Origin: Acidimicrobiia bacterium
GTDB lineage: Bacteria > Actinomycetota > Acidimicrobiia > Spongiisociales > ZC4RG35
Assembly (NCBI GenBank): GCA_017577575.1
Contig: PKRG01000006.1
Coordinates: 60,063-124,062, forward strand
Reading direction: 5' to 3'
DNA length: 64,000 nt
This document shows, piece after piece, positions 48,237 to 56,415 of this stretch. The notes beneath the pieces were generated by a model. It ran no database searches. It saw only the letters and a list, made by a program, of their open reading frames with translations, and was not told the origin of the DNA. A program made the position numbers and the translations under genes. Each line of letters begins with the position of its first letter. Position 1 is the stretch's first letter.

Positions 48237-48946
48237 TTCAGGCCCAGCTCCTGGCGCAGCTCTTCCAGCTTGGCGTCGGCCTGGGCCAAGGAGACGGCCT
48301 CCTTGAGCTCCTGTTCGGCCCCCTCGGGGGTCACCTCGCGCAGCTCGGAGTGGGCTTTGGCGCCGGCGAGCCGGGCCTCGATCTTCTCCTCCACCTTCTC
48401 GAGCGAAGGCGCCTCCCGCTCCAGCGAGGCGGTCATCGTCTCCATCGCCGAGTTGATCGCCTCCTGCATGCGGGCCTGCTCCAGCTTGCCGAGGAGCTGC
48501 ATCCGCTTGGCCGCCAGCTCCTGGAGGCGCATGGCGTTCTGCTGTACCGCCGCCTTGGCGTCCTCGGCCTGCTGCAGGGCGATCTCGTACTGCTCCTTGA
48601 GGCCGTTGACGTTGGACTCGGCGGCCTGGATCTTGAGCGCCAGCGACTGCGCCGCCGTAGTCCACTTGTCGAAGGCGGCCGTGTCGCCGTTGTTCTTGGC
48701 TTCCTCCGCCTTGAGGAGGGCTTGCTTGGCCATCTCGCGCGCTTCGCCCAGCTCGGCGGCGGCTCTCTCGATCTTCGCTTCCAGCTGGGTGCGGTGGGCG
48801 ATCACCTTCGCCGCCTGGTTGCGGAGCCGCTGGTCCGCGGCGCGGGCTTCCGAGATGGCCTGTTCGATCTCCACTTCGGGATCCATGGCGGACTCGGCGA
48901 ATCCCCGGAAGAGTTGCTTGATGTATCCCCAGATTCTCTTGAGCAT
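48233..48946 (-). CDS. pspA: PspA/IM30 family membrane-stress protein
   Basis: 237-aa, almost wholly coiled-coil helical protein. It begins with an amphipathic helix MLKRIWGYIKQLFRGFAES and then SAMDPEVEIEQAISEA, as in PspA/Vipp1 (ESCRT-III-like) proteins that polymerise on damaged cytoplasmic membrane. A region rich in Ala, Gln and Glu follows (residues 40-235). Its stop overlaps the putative CTG start of the 5-FCL-like gene. Confidence 0.92.
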   Translation of the reverse strand: MLKRIWGYIKQLFRGFAESAMDPEVEIEQAISEARAADQRLRNQAAKVIAHRTQLEAKIERAAAELGEAREMAKQALLKAEEAKNNGDTAAFDKWTTAAQSLALKIQAAESNVNGLKEQYEIALQQAEDAKAAVQQNAMRLQELAAKRMQLLGKLEQARMQEAINSAMETMTASLEREAPSLEKVEEKIEARLAGAKAHSELREVTPEGAEQELKEAVSLAQADAKLEELRQELGLN

Positions 48947-49010
48947 GGGCGGCTCCCGCTTTCTCTTGCTCAGCGCAGCATAGTTGTGGCCGCCGGCGAC
49001 GGACCGGGCG

Positions 49011-49925
49011 CTATCGGCGACCGAGGAGCGACCGCAAGAAGAACCACAGGTTGGCGGGGCGCTCGGCCAGGCGGCGGGTCAGGTACGGGTACCAGGCGGA
49101 CCCGAACGGCACGTACACCCGCATGTCGTGTCCCATCATCGCCAGCCGCCGCTGCTCGTCGGGTCGCACCCCGTAGAGCATCTGGAACTCGAAAGGCTCT
49201 CTCCGCTTGCGGGCGAGGTCCAGGGTGACCGCGATGAGGGTCGGGTCGTGGGTGGCGATGGCAGGGCGCACATCCGACGCCTGCATGAGCACCGTGAGCA
49301 ACCGCACGAATGCGGCGACGATCTCCCGGTCGGTCTGCAAGGCGACGGACGGCGGTTCGACGTAGGCGCCTTTGACCAGCCGGATGTGACCGCCGAGGGG
49401 AAGCAGGCGCTCGAGGTCGTCGGGCGTTCGATGCAGTGCCGCCTGGAGGGCGATGCCCAGGTTCCCGTGTTGGGCCTGGGCCTTCTCGTAGATGCGAATG
49501 GTGGCTTCCGTGTACGCCGAGCCTTCCATGTCGATGGTGACGGTGGTGCCGGCGTCGGCCGCCGCTCTCGCCAGGCGGTCGACGGCCGCTTCTGCCAGGT
49601 CCGGTTCTATGGCCAGCCCCAACTGGGTGAGCTTGATGGAGATGTTGGCGGAGATTCCCTCGGAGGCGATCGCCTGCAGTGTCGCCACGTACTCGTCGGC
49701 GGCCCGCTCCGCCCCCGCCCGATCGTGGACTTCCTCACCCAGCAGGTCGAGGGACACGAGGAGGCGCTGGGCGTTGAGCCGGCGGGCGGCTTCGATGCCT
49801 GCCTCCACGGTGTCGCCGGCGACGAACCTCTCGGCGAGCGCACGCCCTGCCCGTGTCTCGGTTATCAGCTTCTCTACCGGGGAGGCGGCCGTGGCGGCGA
49901 CCACGGCCCGGGTGAATGCGCTCAC
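49011..49925 (-). CDS. putB: Proline dehydrogenase (monofunctional PRODH)
   Basis: 304-aa FAD enzyme oxidising proline to pyrroline-5-carboxylate. Barrel motifs are ISIKLTQLGLAIEPDLA, TVTIDMEGSAYTEATI, LGIALQAALHRTPDDLERLL, RLVKGAYVEPPS and the C-terminal YVPFGSAWYPYLTRRLAERP with the substrate-binding Arg pair. Starts with GTG in a GTGA overlap with proC. This is odd, because proC makes proline from the same intermediate; the pair may run a proline/P5C cycle. No P5C dehydrogenase is present in the window. Confidence 0.9.
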   Translation of the reverse strand: MSAFTRAVVAATAASPVEKLITETRAGRALAERFVAGDTVEAGIEAARRLNAQRLLVSLDLLGEEVHDRAGAERAADEYVATLQAIASEGISANISIKLTQLGLAIEPDLAEAAVDRLARAAADAGTTVTIDMEGSAYTEATIRIYEKAQAQHGNLGIALQAALHRTPDDLERLLPLGGHIRLVKGAYVEPPSVALQTDREIVAAFVRLLTVLMQASDVRPAIATHDPTLIAVTLDLARKRREPFEFQMLYGVRPDEQRRLAMMGHDMRVYVPFGSAWYPYLTRRLAERPANLWFFLRSLLGRR

Positions 49926-50749
49926 TCCGCCAGCTCGCCCAGCTCGCGGGCTCGTTCGGCGGCCGCCTGCACGGCGTCTTCGACGAGGGCCCGAAAGCCC
50001 CGCTCCTCCAGGACGTGCATGGCGGCGGCGGTGGTGCCGCCGGGAGACGTCACCTGGCCCCGCAGCTCGGAGGGGCCTAGTCCGGTCTCGGTGAGGAGGT
50101 GGCCGGCGCCTCGAACGGTCTGGTGGACCAGGACCTCGGCGACGTCTCGGGGGATCCCCTCCCGGATCGCCGCCTCGGTGAGCGCCTCGGCGAGGAGGAA
50201 GACGTAGGCCGGGCCGGTGCCGGACACCGCGGTGACGGCGTCGAGGTTGGACTCTTCCATGCGCCTCACCACGCCCACCGCCCCCAGCACGGCGCTGGCG
50301 GCATCGATAGCGTCGTCGTCGGCATGGGTGCCGGCGGCGATACCGGTCACGCCTTCCCCGACCAGTGCCGGGGTGTTGGGCATGGCGCGGATCACCGCCA
50401 CGCCGGGCAGGCGCTCTTCGAACACGCGGATCGGCACGCCCGCCGCCACCGACACGACGATCTGGGGCGGGCGGATCGCCTTCTCCACCTGGTCGAGGAG
50501 GGCCGTGACGTCCCGCGGCTTGGTGGCGACGACCACCACCTCTCGGTCGCCGACGGCCTCCACCGGGTCCAACACGACGGGCTGGCCCGTGGCGGCTTCG
50601 ACGGCGGCCGCTCGCTCGGGACGGCGCGCCGCAACCGAGACCTCGTCGGTGGTCCACCCGGCAGAGCGGAGGCCGCGGAGGAGAGCTTCTCCCATGGCCC
50701 CGGCGCCGAGGATGGCCACAGTCGGCCGGATCCGGGTCTGTTCGGGCAC
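49922..50749 (-). CDS. proC: Pyrroline-5-carboxylate reductase
   Basis: 275-aa enzyme for the last step of proline synthesis. The NADPH-binding Rossmann motif is VAILGAGAMGEALLRGL (residues 11-27), with VVVATKPRD, VIRAMPNTPALVGEG, and the signature DAVTAVSGTGPAYVFLLAEALTEAAIREG plus GQVTSPGGTTAAAM. The start is GTG at 50749, 6 nt after a strong TATACT hexamer, giving a leaderless mRNA. Overlaps the proline dehydrogenase gene by GTGA. Confidence 0.95.
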   Translation of the reverse strand: MPEQTRIRPTVAILGAGAMGEALLRGLRSAGWTTDEVSVAARRPERAAAVEAATGQPVVLDPVEAVGDREVVVVATKPRDVTALLDQVEKAIRPPQIVVSVAAGVPIRVFEERLPGVAVIRAMPNTPALVGEGVTGIAAGTHADDDAIDAASAVLGAVGVVRRMEESNLDAVTAVSGTGPAYVFLLAEALTEAAIREGIPRDVAEVLVHQTVRGAGHLLTETGLGPSELRGQVTSPGGTTAAAMHVLEERGFRALVEDAVQAAAERARELGELAE

Positions 50750-50755
50750 GGGATG

Positions 50756-50761
50756 AGTATA
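50756..50761 (-). promoter_or_regulatory. -10 element of proC, leaderless
   Basis: TATACT (50761-50756 on the minus strand) ends 6 nt before the GTG start, so position +1 coincides with or is adjacent to the start codon. No consensus -35 was seen at 16-18 nt. Confidence 0.5.
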
Positions 50762-50784
50762 TGGCCGGGGCGGGAATCGCCCGG

Positions 50785-51432
50785 TCACGACGGTGCGAGC
50801 TGGCCGACCTCGGCGAGGCGGGCCCGCAACATCTCGACCACCGTGGCCACGGCCCGGTCGTTGTAGCCCTCGGGGATGATCAGGTCGGCGTACCGCTTGG
50901 AGGGCTCGACGAACTCGAGGTGCATCGGACGCACGGTCTCGAAGTACTGATTCAGCACCGAGTCCACGGTCCTCCCCCGTTCCGTGATGTCCCTCTCGAG
51001 ACGGCGGGCGAGACGCAAGTCGGGATCGGTGTCGACGTAGATCTTGAGGTCGAGCCGGTCGCGGAGGTCCTTGTCGGCGAGGACGAGGATCCCTTCCACG
51101 ACGATGATGCTGGCGGGCTCGATCCGCACCACCTCGTCGGAGCGGAGGTGCACGGAGAAGTCGTACACCGGCCTCTCGATGGGGATGCCCTGGGTGAGCA
51201 GATCGAGATGCTCGATCAGGAGCTCGGTCTCGAGCGAGTCCGGATGGTCGTAGTTGAGACGGGTCCGCTCCTCGAAGTCGAGGTCCCGGCGGTCCCGGTA
51301 GTAGGCGTCGTGCTGGAGGAGCGCCACTTCCGGCAACGCCTCGGCGACGGCGTCGGCGACGGTCGTCTTGCCGGAACCGGAGCCGCCGGCGATGCCGACG
51401 AGGAGAGGTCGACGCCAGCCTGGGTCTGCCAC
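50785..51432 (-). CDS. udk: Uridine kinase
   Basis: 215-aa P-loop kinase phosphorylating uridine and cytidine in pyrimidine salvage. It has LLVGIAGGSGSGKTTVADAVA (Walker A, residues 10-30), LLQHDAYYRD, FEERTRLNYDHPDSLETELL, YDFSVHLRSDEVVRIEPASIIVVEGI and RLARRLERDITERGR. Start GTG 51432, with TATCGT (51445-51440) ending 7 nt upstream. Confidence 0.93.
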   Translation of the reverse strand: MADPGWRRPLLVGIAGGSGSGKTTVADAVAEALPEVALLQHDAYYRDRRDLDFEERTRLNYDHPDSLETELLIEHLDLLTQGIPIERPVYDFSVHLRSDEVVRIEPASIIVVEGILVLADKDLRDRLDLKIYVDTDPDLRLARRLERDITERGRTVDSVLNQYFETVRPMHLEFVEPSKRYADLIIPEGYNDRAVATVVEMLRARLAEVGQLAPS

Positions 51433-51480
51433 CCGGGGAACGATACCGTCCTCCCGGGTGGCATTCCGCAGTCGATCGGT

Positions 51481-52320
51481 CTAGTCGGAGACGGGACGAA
51501 CGCGCAGGCGACGCATCTCGTCGAGGACCGACCCGGTGAGCACCGTGGAGGCCGGGGCGGCGACCCCGAGCACACGGCGCGACCCCGACTCGGAGCCGCT
51601 GCCTTCGGAGGCCGGCGCCTCGGCGGCGACGGCGATCTCATCGAGCCACGACTCCTCGTCGCGGTCGGCGGCGGCGGGACCCTCGAACTGGGCGCTCTCG
51701 TCTGCGGCGAGGGCGGCCAGATCCACCGCCGGAGGTTCGGCGGGAGCCGGCTCTTCGACCGGCGTCTCGGCTGGTTCCTCGGGGAGGTCGACCTTCCGGA
51801 TCAGGCCGAGACGGTGCAGGGTGTGGAGCAGGCGGATGGCCCGACCCCGGCCGAAGACCTGCTCGAGCTGACGGAACGACAGAGCGGACACGAGCGAGGA
51901 CAGCGCCCACCAGTCGGAGGGGTCGATCGTCACGGCGGCTTCGATCTCCTCTTTGAGCATCAGGCTGCCCTCGGCGAACCCGGCCTGGACGAGGTCCGAC
52001 TCCAGTGCCCTGAGGGCTTCCATGTCGGCGAGGACGCTCTCGACGTCCCAGCCGGGCTCGTCGGGCCCTGAGAAGTCGACGACCTCGAAGGTCCCCTCTT
52101 CGATGCTCCACAGGACCAGCAGGCTGTCGGCGGCGTCGGCGCGGGAGTCCCCGGCGATGGGCCGCCCGTCGAGCTCGGCGCCCACTACCCGCCCTTCGAC
52201 GAAATGGATCGTCCCCGACGTCGTGCCCTTGATGTGAAGGGTGGCGGTCTTGCCGGTCACCTTCATGACGTTGAGGAGGTCCGCCACCGTCCAGTCAGAA
52301 AGTGTCCCTGTCAGATTCAT
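51481..52320 (-). CDS. DUF4388 domain protein
   Basis: 279 aa. The N-terminal DUF4388 (PatA-like) domain is clear: MNLTGTLSDWTVADLLNVMK, GKTATLHIKGTTSGTIHFVEGRVVGAEL. A helical domain follows (LMLKEEIEAAVTIDPSDWWALSSLVSAL), then an Ala/Pro/Glu-rich tail. Such proteins are found in signalling and GTPase-related systems; the exact role is unknown. ATG at 52320 is preceded by GAGGTGGAG. The gene lies divergent from the thiolase across 132 bp that include no convincing promoter. Confidence 0.75.
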   Translation of the reverse strand: MNLTGTLSDWTVADLLNVMKVTGKTATLHIKGTTSGTIHFVEGRVVGAELDGRPIAGDSRADAADSLLVLWSIEEGTFEVVDFSGPDEPGWDVESVLADMEALRALESDLVQAGFAEGSLMLKEEIEAAVTIDPSDWWALSSLVSALSFRQLEQVFGRGRAIRLLHTLHRLGLIRKVDLPEEPAETPVEEPAPAEPPAVDLAALAADESAQFEGPAAADRDEESWLDEIAVAAEAPASEGSGSESGSRRVLGVAAPASTVLTGSVLDEMRRLRVRPVSD

Positions 52321-52452
52321 GTACTCCACCTCGCGCCTGATGACGGACTATCGGACGCGCGGCGCCCTCGGTTGAGCGCGAATTGGTACCGGCGACCCAT
52401 CGACCGGGAGGCTCCCGTGCCGATGCGGCGCTCCGGTGGGATGATGGGGGCC

Positions 52453-53658
52453 ATGGAGATATTCATCGCCGACGCCTGTCGCACCCCGGTCGGCAAGCTC
52501 GGAGGGGTCCTGGCCCACGTGAGACCCGACGACCTCGCCGCCCATGCCATCGCCGGGCTCCTCGAACGCAACCCGTCCCTCGACCCGGCGGGGATCGCCG
52601 ACGTGGTGTGGGGGGCCGCCAACCAGGCCGGAGAGGACAACCGCAACGTCGGCCGGATGGCGGCGCTCCTCGCCGGGCTGCCCGAGACGGTGCCCGGGGT
52701 GACGGTCAACCGACTGTGCGGGTCGGGCCTCCAGGCGGTGGTGTCGGCCGCCCACGCCCTCAGGGATGGGTGGGGCGATGTGATGATCGGTGGTGGCTCG
52801 GAGTCGATGAGCCGGGCGCCTTTCGTCATCGCCAAACCCGACCGCCCCTTCGCCACCGGCGCCCCGGAGGTGGCGGACACCACCCTGGGCTGGCGGTTCG
52901 TCAACCCGAAGATGCGGAAGCTGCACGGGTGCCTGGCGATGGGCGAGACCGCCGAAGAGGTGGCGGAGCGCTGGAAGATCACGAGAGAAGACCAGGACGC
53001 CTTCGCCCTGCGGTCCCACGAGAAGGCGGTGGCGGCGGTGCAGGCCGGGAGGTTCCGGGACGAGATCGTCCCCATCGAAGCTCCCGCCGACCATCGGCGG
53101 CGCTCGACCGTCCTCGTGGAGAACGACGAGGGGCCCCGTCCCGACACCTCGCTGGACGCGCTGGCCGGGTTGCGCCCCGTGTTCCGGGAGGGCGGGACGG
53201 TGACGGCCGGCAACTCGTCGCAGATGAACGACGGCGCCGCCGCAGTGCTCGTCGCCACCGAAGCCGGCCTCGAGCGCCACGGCCTGACGCCACTGGCCAG
53301 GATCGTCTCGTCGGCGGTGGCGGGGGTGCATCCCGACGTGATGGGGATCGGCCCCGTGCCGGCCACCCGCCTGGCACTGGAGCGGGCAGGCCTCGGCGTC
53401 GACGACCTCGACCTGGTCGAACTCAACGAGGCGTTCGCCGCCCAGTCGCTCGCCGTCATCGGCGACCTCGGCCTCGACCCGGACAAGGTCAACGTCAACG
53501 GTGGAGCCATCGCCCTGGGGCATCCCCTCGGGGCCTCCGGGGCGCGCATCCTCACGACCCTCGTCCACGAGCTGCGTCGCCGGGGCGGCAGATACGGGCT
53601 GGCCACGATGTGCATCGGCGTGGGACAGGGCATCGCCGCCGTCATCGAAGCGGTATGA
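52453..53658 (+). CDS. Acetyl-CoA C-acyltransferase (thiolase)
   Basis: 401-aa thiolase. The nucleophile Cys lies in VNRLCGSGLQAVVSAAHAL (residues about 88-106). GGGSESMSRAPF, the C-terminal NVNGGAIALGHPLGASGARI (catalytic His) and MCIGVGQG (second Cys) are all present. It either cleaves 3-ketoacyl-CoA or condenses acyl-CoA. The ATG at 52453 begins the conserved MEIFIADACRTPVGK; an ATG 12 nt upstream is possible. ATGA overlap with the CoA-transferase gene. Confidence 0.93.
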   Translation: MEIFIADACRTPVGKLGGVLAHVRPDDLAAHAIAGLLERNPSLDPAGIADVVWGAANQAGEDNRNVGRMAALLAGLPETVPGVTVNRLCGSGLQAVVSAAHALRDGWGDVMIGGGSESMSRAPFVIAKPDRPFATGAPEVADTTLGWRFVNPKMRKLHGCLAMGETAEEVAERWKITREDQDAFALRSHEKAVAAVQAGRFRDEIVPIEAPADHRRRSTVLVENDEGPRPDTSLDALAGLRPVFREGGTVTAGNSSQMNDGAAAVLVATEAGLERHGLTPLARIVSSAVAGVHPDVMGIGPVPATRLALERAGLGVDDLDLVELNEAFAAQSLAVIGDLGLDPDKVNVNGGAIALGHPLGASGARILTTLVHELRRRGGRYGLATMCIGVGQGIAAVIEAV

Positions 53659-54842
53659 GCGACGGGCCACTGACCGGCGTCCGCGTGGTCGAGTTCGCCA
53701 ACCTGGTGGCCGGCCCGTATGCGGGGATGCTCCTGGCCGACATGGGAGCGGACGTGGTGAAGGTGGAGACGCCGTCCGGCGACCTCTCCCGCGGCTTCGG
53801 CCCTTTCATCGACGGCGAGTCCGCCTTCTTCTTGGCGGTCAACCGGGGGAAGCGGTCGATCGCCGTGGACCCGAAGAATCCGGAGGCCAAGAGGTGGCTG
53901 GACCGGCTGGTGGGCAGCGCCGACGTGGTGCTCCACAACCTCCGCCGGGGGGCGATGGAGCGGATGGGCTACGGGGAGGACCGGGTGCGGGAGATGAACC
54001 CGGCAGCGGTGTATGCGGTGGTGTCGGCCTTCGGCCCCGACGGCCCTTACGCCGACCGGGCCGGGATCGACGTGATCTTCCAGGCCGAGTCGGGGATGGT
54101 GTCGATCACCGGCCATCCCGACGACCCGCCGCAGAAGACGGCCACCACCATCGGCGACTACGTGGCCGCCACCAATGCCGCCCTGGCGGTCTGCGCCGCT
54201 CTCTTCGAGCGGCAACGCGAAGGACGGGGGCGCAGGGTCGACGTCTCCCTCCGGGACGGCCTGCTCGCCGTCCAGTCGGGATGGTGGGCCCTCTACTTCG
54301 CCCAGGGGCGCCAGCCCGAGCGCACCGGCACCGCATCGCCTTTCCTGGCGCCGAACCAGATCTTCCCCACCGCCGACGGCCACATGGCCCTCGCCATCGT
54401 CTCGGACCGGCACTTCGAGATCCTGTGCGAGGAGCTGGGGCGGCCCGACCTGGCGGAGCGGTACCCGACCAATGCCGACCGAATGGACCGGCGAACAGAG
54501 TTGATCGAGGCGTTGACGGCCATCTTCACCACCGACACCACGGAAGCCTGGGTCCGGCGACTCGACGCCGCCGGCCTGCCCGTCGGCCGGGTCCTCGATT
54601 TCGCCGGGGTGGAGGCCGATCCCCAGATCGCCCACAACGGGATGGTCGCCGAATGGGACCACCCACGGATCGGGAAAGTGAAGGGGATCGGGTCGCCGAT
54701 TCGCCTCGACGGCGCCGCCGCCCGGGCCGGCTCGGCCCCGCCGACGCTGGGCCAGCACACCCGCCAGGTGCTGGAGGAGCTGGGAGCTTCCCCCGCCGAG
54801 GTCGACCGACTGGCAGCCGAAGGAGCGGTCGTCGTATCGTGA
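53655..54842 (+). CDS. CaiB/BaiF (family III) CoA-transferase
   Basis: 395-aa family III CoA-transferase: PLTGVRVVEFANLVAGPYAGMLLADMGADVVKVE at the N-terminus, FFLAVNRGKRSIAVDPKNPEA, and an Asp at VDVSLRDGLLAVQ in the position of the acyl-anhydride aspartate. Substrates in this family include 2-methylacyl-, carnitinyl- and dicarboxyl-CoAs; here it is unknown. It sits between the thiolase and the SDR pair, joined by ATGA upstream and GTGA downstream. Confidence 0.9.
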   Translation: MSDGPLTGVRVVEFANLVAGPYAGMLLADMGADVVKVETPSGDLSRGFGPFIDGESAFFLAVNRGKRSIAVDPKNPEAKRWLDRLVGSADVVLHNLRRGAMERMGYGEDRVREMNPAAVYAVVSAFGPDGPYADRAGIDVIFQAESGMVSITGHPDDPPQKTATTIGDYVAATNAALAVCAALFERQREGRGRRVDVSLRDGLLAVQSGWWALYFAQGRQPERTGTASPFLAPNQIFPTADGHMALAIVSDRHFEILCEELGRPDLAERYPTNADRMDRRTELIEALTAIFTTDTTEAWVRRLDAAGLPVGRVLDFAGVEADPQIAHNGMVAEWDHPRIGKVKGIGSPIRLDGAAARAGSAPPTLGQHTRQVLEELGASPAEVDRLAAEGAVVVS

Positions 54843-55225
54843 CCGGGATGGAAACGGCGGTCTTCTACGCCACCGACACGGTGGACGATTGGGACGCAGC
54901 CCGGTCCCGGTTGTTGGAGGCGTTCCGGCTGAGCCAGGAGGCGGCGACGGCGGAGCGGCCGATCGTGTACGTGGTCCACGGAGACGACCTCCTGGGACGG
55001 CGGGGGGCCCCTTCGGCGATGGTCGCCACGGGCCTGTTGTCGGCGGCCCGAACGGCCGCCATCGAGCTCGCCCGCTCCCGGGTGCCGGTCAACGTCGTGG
55101 CGGTGGCCGACGACACCGACCCCGCCGTCGTCGATCGCTGGGTGGCACACCTCAGCGACCCCGACGGCCCCACCGGCGAGGTGATCCGCCTCCACCCCTC
55201 TCACCTGGGGAAGGCGCTGCCATGA
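54839..55225 (+). CDS. Truncated SDR-like protein lacking cofactor and catalytic motifs
   Basis: 128 aa, starting GTG in a GTGA overlap. The C-terminal half resembles the end of short-chain dehydrogenases: RPIVYVVHGDDLLGRRG, then LLSAARTAAIELARSRVPVNVVAV and PTGEVIRLHPSH, matching the strand-helix-strand-C-terminal pattern of FabG. The Gly-rich NAD(P) motif and the Tyr-xxx-Lys pair are missing. The active FabG-like gene follows in an ATGA overlap, so the small protein may be an inactive partner, as in heteromeric ketoacyl reductases. This is inference; it could also be decaying. Confidence 0.65.
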   Translation: MTGMETAVFYATDTVDDWDAARSRLLEAFRLSQEAATAERPIVYVVHGDDLLGRRGAPSAMVATGLLSAARTAAIELARSRVPVNVVAVADDTDPAVVDRWVAHLSDPDGPTGEVIRLHPSHLGKALP

Positions 55226-55908
55226 GCGGGACGGTGGTGGTGACGGGTGCCGCCCGGGGAATCGGCCGGGCGATCGGCGAGCGCCTCCAGGCGGAGGGTT
55301 ACACGGTCGTGGGCGTGGACATCGGCGACGGCCTCGCCGACACCTCCTTCGAGCCGGTGCAGGTGGACCTGACCTCCCCGGACGGCCCGGAGGTGGTCGA
55401 CCGGGCTGTCGAGAGACTGGGCCAGCCGCTCGTGGCGGTGGTCAACAACGCCGGCATCACCCGCGACGCCCGCCTCGTGAACCTGAAAGAAGACGACGTG
55501 GCGGCCGTGCTCGACGTGAACCTCGGGGCCGCCTACAGGCTGACACGGGCGCTGATACCCCGGCTCGAGGCCGGCTCGTCGATCGTCAACCTCGCGTCCC
55601 GCGCCTACCTCGGCAACTTCGGCCAGTTCAACTACTCGATGTCGAAGGGCGGTGTCGCCGGCATGACGCGGGCGCTGGCCCTGGAGCTGGCCCCGGACGT
55701 CAGGGTGAACGCCATCGCCCCCGGTTTGATCGCCACCGAGATGTCGATGGCGATACCCGAGGACATCCGCACCAAGATGGTCGACAACATCCCGCTGGGC
55801 CGGATGGGCGAGCCGTCGGAGGTGGCGGACCTGGTGGCGTGGCTCATCCGCCCCGGTTACATCACCGGCGAGGTCATCGTGATCGGCGGAGGGCGGAGCC
55901 TGGCCTGA
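55222..55908 (+). CDS. FabG-like short-chain dehydrogenase/reductase
   Basis: 228-aa SDR. It has VVVTGAARGIGRAIGERL (cofactor motif TGxxxGIG), VVNNAGITRDA (NNAG), a catalytic Ser in IVNLASRAYLG and the YSMSKGG motif (Tyr and Lys). LALELAPDVRVNAIAPGLIATEM and ITGEVIVIGGGRSL follow. It probably reduces 3-ketoacyl-CoA or -ACP in concert with the thiolase and the MaoC-like gene opposite. The stop is 18 bp from the convergent MaoC stop. Confidence 0.9.
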   Translation: MSGTVVVTGAARGIGRAIGERLQAEGYTVVGVDIGDGLADTSFEPVQVDLTSPDGPEVVDRAVERLGQPLVAVVNNAGITRDARLVNLKEDDVAAVLDVNLGAAYRLTRALIPRLEAGSSIVNLASRAYLGNFGQFNYSMSKGGVAGMTRALALELAPDVRVNAIAPGLIATEMSMAIPEDIRTKMVDNIPLGRMGEPSEVADLVAWLIRPGYITGEVIVIGGGRSLA

Positions 55909-55926
55909 CCCGCTGCGGGAGCCGGC

Positions 55927-56379
55927 TCAGTAGTAGTAGAGGGAGAGGGTCTCGGCCACCATCGCCGGGCGCTCCTCCCCTTCCCGCTCGATGGTGACCT
56001 TGCGCTTCACCTGGATGCCGCCTCCTTTCTCGGCGACGTCCATCAGCTCGACGCGCGCCCGGATACGGCTCCCGACCGGCACGGGAGCGGTGAACCGCAC
56101 CTTGTCCAGGCCGTAGTTGATCGCCATCTTGGGCTCGCCCATGTCGAGCTCGATGCCCTGGGTGAGGGCGACCGTCAACGACAGGGTGAGGAAGCCGTGG
56201 GCGATGGTCGACCCGAACGGCCCGGCGGCGGCCTTCTCGGCGTCGACGTGGATCCACTGGTGGTCGCCGGTGGCATCGGCGAAGGCGTCGATGCGGTCCT
56301 GGTCGATGGTGAGCCAGTCACTGACGCCGATCTCGGTGCCGACGAGCGGCTGGAGGCGGTCGAGGATGTCCTGGAGCAT
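55927..56379 (-). CDS. MaoC-like (R)-enoyl-CoA hydratase
   Basis: 150-aa hot-dog-fold dehydratase. The catalytic signature DAFADATGDHQWIHVDAEKAAAGPFGSTIAHGFLTLSLTVAL contains the Asp and His of MaoC/PhaJ (ADATGDHQWIH, residues about 34-44). KMAINYGLDKVRFTAPVPVGSRIR is the second conserved part. It hydrates trans-2-enoyl-CoA. TAGAGT ends 7 nt before the ATG. It is divergent from the carboxylase beta gene, sharing a 36-bp region. Confidence 0.9.
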   Translation of the reverse strand: MLQDILDRLQPLVGTEIGVSDWLTIDQDRIDAFADATGDHQWIHVDAEKAAAGPFGSTIAHGFLTLSLTVALTQGIELDMGEPKMAINYGLDKVRFTAPVPVGSRIRARVELMDVAEKGGGIQVKRKVTIEREGEERPAMVAETLSLYYY

Positions 56380-56386
56380 GGGGCGG

Positions 56387-56408
56387 ACTCTAAGCCCGTC
56401 GCTAACGT
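56387..56408. promoter_or_regulatory. Compact divergent promoter region of maoC-like and carboxylase beta genes
   Basis: In a 36-bp gap between two divergent start codons lie TAGAGT on the minus strand (56392-56387, 7 nt before the ATG) and TAACGT on the plus strand (56403-56408, 7 nt before the ATG). Both transcripts would be leaderless. The -35 region of each would fall inside the other gene. Confidence 0.45.
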
Positions 56409-56415
56409 CTCCGCC

